NCBI GenBank assembly: GCA_009780825.1 | Contig: WQZH01000004.1 | Coordinates: 62,001 to 126,000, forward strand | Direction: 5' to 3' | Source of the DNA: Desulfobulbus sp. | Lineage (GTDB): Bacteria > Desulfobacterota > Desulfobulbia > Desulfobulbales > Desulfobulbaceae | Length of the DNA stretch: 64,000 nt | In this document: one piece after another, positions 61,116 to 64,000 of the stretch | How the letters are laid out: each line of letters starts with the position of its first letter | Numbering within the stretch: position 1 is the first letter of the stretch | Made by a program: the position numbers and the translations under genes | Notes under the pieces: generated by a model | The model's database searches: none | Seen by the model: the letters and a program-made list of their open reading frames with translations, nothing else | Told to the model about the DNA's origin: nothing

Positions 61116-62435
61116 ATGATGTGGAATACGATCAAGAAATCCCTGCACAGCACCTTACCGGAAAGTGAATACGATCTGTGGATCAAACCGCTTGAGTGCC
61201 GGCATCAGGGGGGGCAACTGCTGGAACTTGCCGGACCGGACCGTTTTTTCTGCGCCTGGGTGGAAGATCACTACCTGCAACTCATCCGCAGCACGGCCCA
61301 CGAGGTTGGAGGGGTCGTGGAAGTTCGCCTGACCGTCTGCGAAAGTCTGCCCCGTTCTTTTACCAGCGGCAAGGGCGGCCAATTCCTTCTGCCGGGCACC
61401 CTGCCGCCTCCGCGCCTGCACTCGCTGCACCCCGCCTTCACCTTCGAGCAGTTCATGGTGGGCGAATCGAACCTGCTGGCCCAATCTGCCTGCAAAGCCT
61501 TGGCCGCCGGCGACTCCACCTTCGGCAACTGCCTGTTCATGAACAGCAGCACCGGTCTGGGCAAGAGCCACCTGACCCAGGCCGTGGTCCACCAGGTGTT
61601 GCGGACCGCGCCCGCCACCCGGGTGCAGTATCTGACCGCCCAGCAGTTTTCCGCCGAGATGGTGAGGAGTATCCGCAGCAACTCCATGGAGCAGTTTTCG
61701 AGAAAATTCATCAATAACTGCGAGATGCTGCTGGTCGAAGATGTCCACACCCTCCCCGGCAAGACCAAAACCCAGAATGAACTCAACACCGTCCTCGACT
61801 ACCTGCTCAAATCAGGAACCAGGGTGATCCTGACCTCGGCCCTGGCGCCGAGTAAGCTGACGGGTATCGACAACGACTTCCTCAGCCGCATGACCTCGGG
61901 ATTAGTCACCGGGATCACGTCGCCGGATTATGAAACCAGGGCCCGGATCATCCGCCATAAGATGCAGTTCCACGGCCTGGAAGCGGACGAGGACATGGTG
62001 GGATTCATGGCTGAACACCTGCACTCCGACATCCGCCGGATGGAGAGCGCCATCATTGGCATCAAGGCCAAGTCTTGCCTACGAGGCGTCCCACCGGACC
62101 TGACCATGACGCGGGAGGTGGTTCTGGAGTTGGCAGGCGGAATCATGGAGGAGATCACCGGCGAAGCCATCCGCGATCTCATCGGCTGCCAGTTCCGGAT
62201 CAGTGCCGAAGAGTTGCGGTCGCGGTCGCGCAAACGCTCCATCGCCTTTCCCCGGCAGGTGGCCATGTATCTCACCCGCAAATTCACCGACTGGTCCCTG
62301 GCTGACATCGGCAGTCTCTACAACCGCGACCACTCCACGGTCCTGCATGCCATCAAATCCATCACCAGAGACATGGCGCAGCAGGATTCGGTCCGCCGGC
62401 AGGTGGAGATGCTCTGCGCCAAACTCAAGAAATAG
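61116..62435 (+). CDS. dnaA: Divergent DnaA-family replication initiator
   Basis: Domain I WNTIKKSLHSTLPESEYDLWIKPLE; AAA+ region FEQFMVGESNLLAQSACKALA, TGLGKSHLTQAV; domain IV RSIAFPRQVAMYLTRKFTDWSLADIGSLYNRDHSTVLHAIKSI. Confidence 0.88.
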   Translation: MMWNTIKKSLHSTLPESEYDLWIKPLECRHQGGQLLELAGPDRFFCAWVEDHYLQLIRSTAHEVGGVVEVRLTVCESLPRSFTSGKGGQFLLPGTLPPPRLHSLHPAFTFEQFMVGESNLLAQSACKALAAGDSTFGNCLFMNSSTGLGKSHLTQAVVHQVLRTAPATRVQYLTAQQFSAEMVRSIRSNSMEQFSRKFINNCEMLLVEDVHTLPGKTKTQNELNTVLDYLLKSGTRVILTSALAPSKLTGIDNDFLSRMTSGLVTGITSPDYETRARIIRHKMQFHGLEADEDMVGFMAEHLHSDIRRMESAIIGIKAKSCLRGVPPDLTMTREVVLELAGGIMEEITGEAIRDLIGCQFRISAEELRSRSRKRSIAFPRQVAMYLTRKFTDWSLADIGSLYNRDHSTVLHAIKSITRDMAQQDSVRRQVEMLCAKLKK

Positions 62436-62485
62436 TGCGGCGGCGGGCAAACCTGCCATCTTGCCGCTTCGCGCGGCTGCCCTGC

Positions 62486-63889
62486 TCAAAAATAGACGGG
62501 CTTAACCTCGGCAGCCATCTCCGTCGAGGCTTGGGCGCCGATCACGCCGGCAATCCTCCGGGCCTCCTTAATCATATCGTTGATGCCGATGCCCTTCCAG
62601 CCAAAACCGCACAGATGCAGATCGGGGTGAGCGGCCTGTATCTCGCTGCGCCAGCGGAGCAACCCGGTGTATCCGGCCTCCAGCTGCGGAATGCCTGCCT
62701 TGGCCCGCAGCACGGCGGTATAGACAGGCGGCGGCAGCGTCATTAACCTGCCAAGATCGGCGCAGACCGCCTCAATCAACTGCTCGTCGGCCAGTTCCAG
62801 CCGTTCCGGATGCCGACGGCCGCCAACCAGCGCTTCGACCAATTGGCAGCCGGCTGGAGCGCGGCCGGGAAACATATGGGAGGAGAACAGCGCCCCAAGG
62901 GCGAAACGTTGCTCCCGCTCCGGGGCCAAATAGCCGAAACCGAAGGGAATCTGCGCCCGTTGGTCAAAACCGAGCAGCACCGAGAGGATACGGGCCTCGG
63001 GGATGACCGTCATCGGCGGCGGCATGGCCGGCAGGGCGGCGGCCATCAAAACCAGGCAGCGATTCACCGGCAGGGCCAAGACCAGATGGCGGCAGGTAAT
63101 CTCTCTCCGGTCGGCGGTATGCACCCGCCACCCGTCCTGCTGCCGGGAAATACGTGCAACAGAGGCATCACAGGTAAGCATTCCCGCATCCTGCAGCCCT
63201 GCGGCCAGCCGCCTGGGCAGCACGGCCATGCCGTCCTTGAAACTGGTCATGGCCGGCAGTCCCTTTTTTCCCCGCCCCTCCTTCCCCGCAGACCGCATCC
63301 TGCCGACCGCGCCCCGGATCACCGAACCATGTGAGCGCTCCAATTCCCGCACCCCCGGCATCACCGCGTCGATGACCAGCCGTTCGATATCGCCGGCATA
63401 GGTGCCGGTGAAGACCGCATCGGCAAAGGGCAACAGCGCGGAGCCGAAACGATGAGCCACCCATTGCGCCACTGCGGGCTCGCCCGGCAGCGGCTTTTGC
63501 CACAACTCGCCCAGGACCCGCAGTTTGGCAGACCAGGGGATCAACGGCTGGCGCAGGATCGCCAGCGGTTTTTGCGGGATACACTGCAGCCGGCCGTCCA
63601 GGCAGACATAGCGGACAAAGGTGGCCAAAGGCGCGACGGTAGCTTCTGCTTCCAGGCCGGCCAGACGGATCAGTTCGCGGCTTTCGGCGCAGTTGTCGAG
63701 GAATCCGTGCGGCCCCCATTCGGCCAAGTAGCCGGATCCATGGAAGGTGGCAATGGCGCCTCCCGGCTCGGCCGCCTGTTCCAGCACCAGGGGCCGCATC
63801 TCCGGCCTCAAGGCGCGGACAAAGGTGGCCACGCTCAGGCCGGAGATGCCGCCGCCCACGATGCCGATGTCACAGCTTGATGATTGCAT
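62486..63889 (-). CDS. Oxygen-dependent-type protoporphyrinogen oxidase (HemY/PPOX family flavoprotein)
   Basis: DIGIVGGGISGLSVATFVRALRPEMRPLVLEQAAEPGGAIATF (FAD site) and C-terminal GYTGLLRWRSEIQAAHPDLHLCGFGWKGIGINDMIKEARRIA. Confidence 0.92.
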   Translation of the reverse strand: MQSSSCDIGIVGGGISGLSVATFVRALRPEMRPLVLEQAAEPGGAIATFHGSGYLAEWGPHGFLDNCAESRELIRLAGLEAEATVAPLATFVRYVCLDGRLQCIPQKPLAILRQPLIPWSAKLRVLGELWQKPLPGEPAVAQWVAHRFGSALLPFADAVFTGTYAGDIERLVIDAVMPGVRELERSHGSVIRGAVGRMRSAGKEGRGKKGLPAMTSFKDGMAVLPRRLAAGLQDAGMLTCDASVARISRQQDGWRVHTADRREITCRHLVLALPVNRCLVLMAAALPAMPPPMTVIPEARILSVLLGFDQRAQIPFGFGYLAPEREQRFALGALFSSHMFPGRAPAGCQLVEALVGGRRHPERLELADEQLIEAVCADLGRLMTLPPPVYTAVLRAKAGIPQLEAGYTGLLRWRSEIQAAHPDLHLCGFGWKGIGINDMIKEARRIAGVIGAQASTEMAAEVKPVYF

Positions 63890-64000
63890 AGCATATATTC
63901 GAATGTTGTCGGCCGGTTGCGGCCTGTTGGCAGTTATCTTGACAGTCGGTTATTCGTGCTTACCATGTTGCCCGGAGAAAGGAAAGGCCCTTTATCCCCT

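Noticed and set aside
1-64000. CRISPR array, prophage, integrative element or toxin-antitoxin/defence island
   Set aside because: No regularly spaced direct repeats, integrase, phage structural genes or clustered defence genes seen; the window is housekeeping and metabolic.

Overview
The window is a gene-dense, GC-rich bacterial chromosome segment. Gene content (DHH-CBS-tRNA nucleotidyltransferase fusion, FlbD/MotAB, acyl-CoA carboxylase, two anaerobic-type cobamide loci) suggests a Desulfobulbales-like Desulfobacterota, but that is inference. It is core and metabolic sequence rather than a mobile island: I saw no CRISPR array, phage module, integrase or complete IS. Main blocks are: infB-ylxR-nusA-rimP; tRNA-Gly(CCC) with its own terminator; DHH-CBS-poly(A) polymerase/CCA enzyme fusion; M50 protease; fadL/fadD-like pair; D,D-carboxypeptidase; glgX; bipA; motAB-flbD; two-subunit acyl-CoA carboxylase; a cobamide lower-ligand operon (cobU-cobS-cobC-cobT plus a CbiR-like TIM-barrel gene); XPB/UvsW-like helicase; a second DHH-CBS protein; pstC-A-S-B; pfkA; phoU/phoB/phoR; moxR-DUF58-transglutaminase; a second cobamide operon (cobO-cbiP-cobD-cbiB); a divergent dnaA; and hemG/hemY. 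The best leads are the CbiR-like gene embedded in a nucleotide-loop operon, the pair of DHH-CBS paralogues (one fused to a tRNA nucleotidyltransferase), the divergent DnaA with an AT-rich origin-like upstream region, mutually exclusive hairpins in two cobamide operon leaders, and two unannotated small ORFs. No clearly novel multi-gene system is evident. All calls are from reading translations and motifs; no database search was run.
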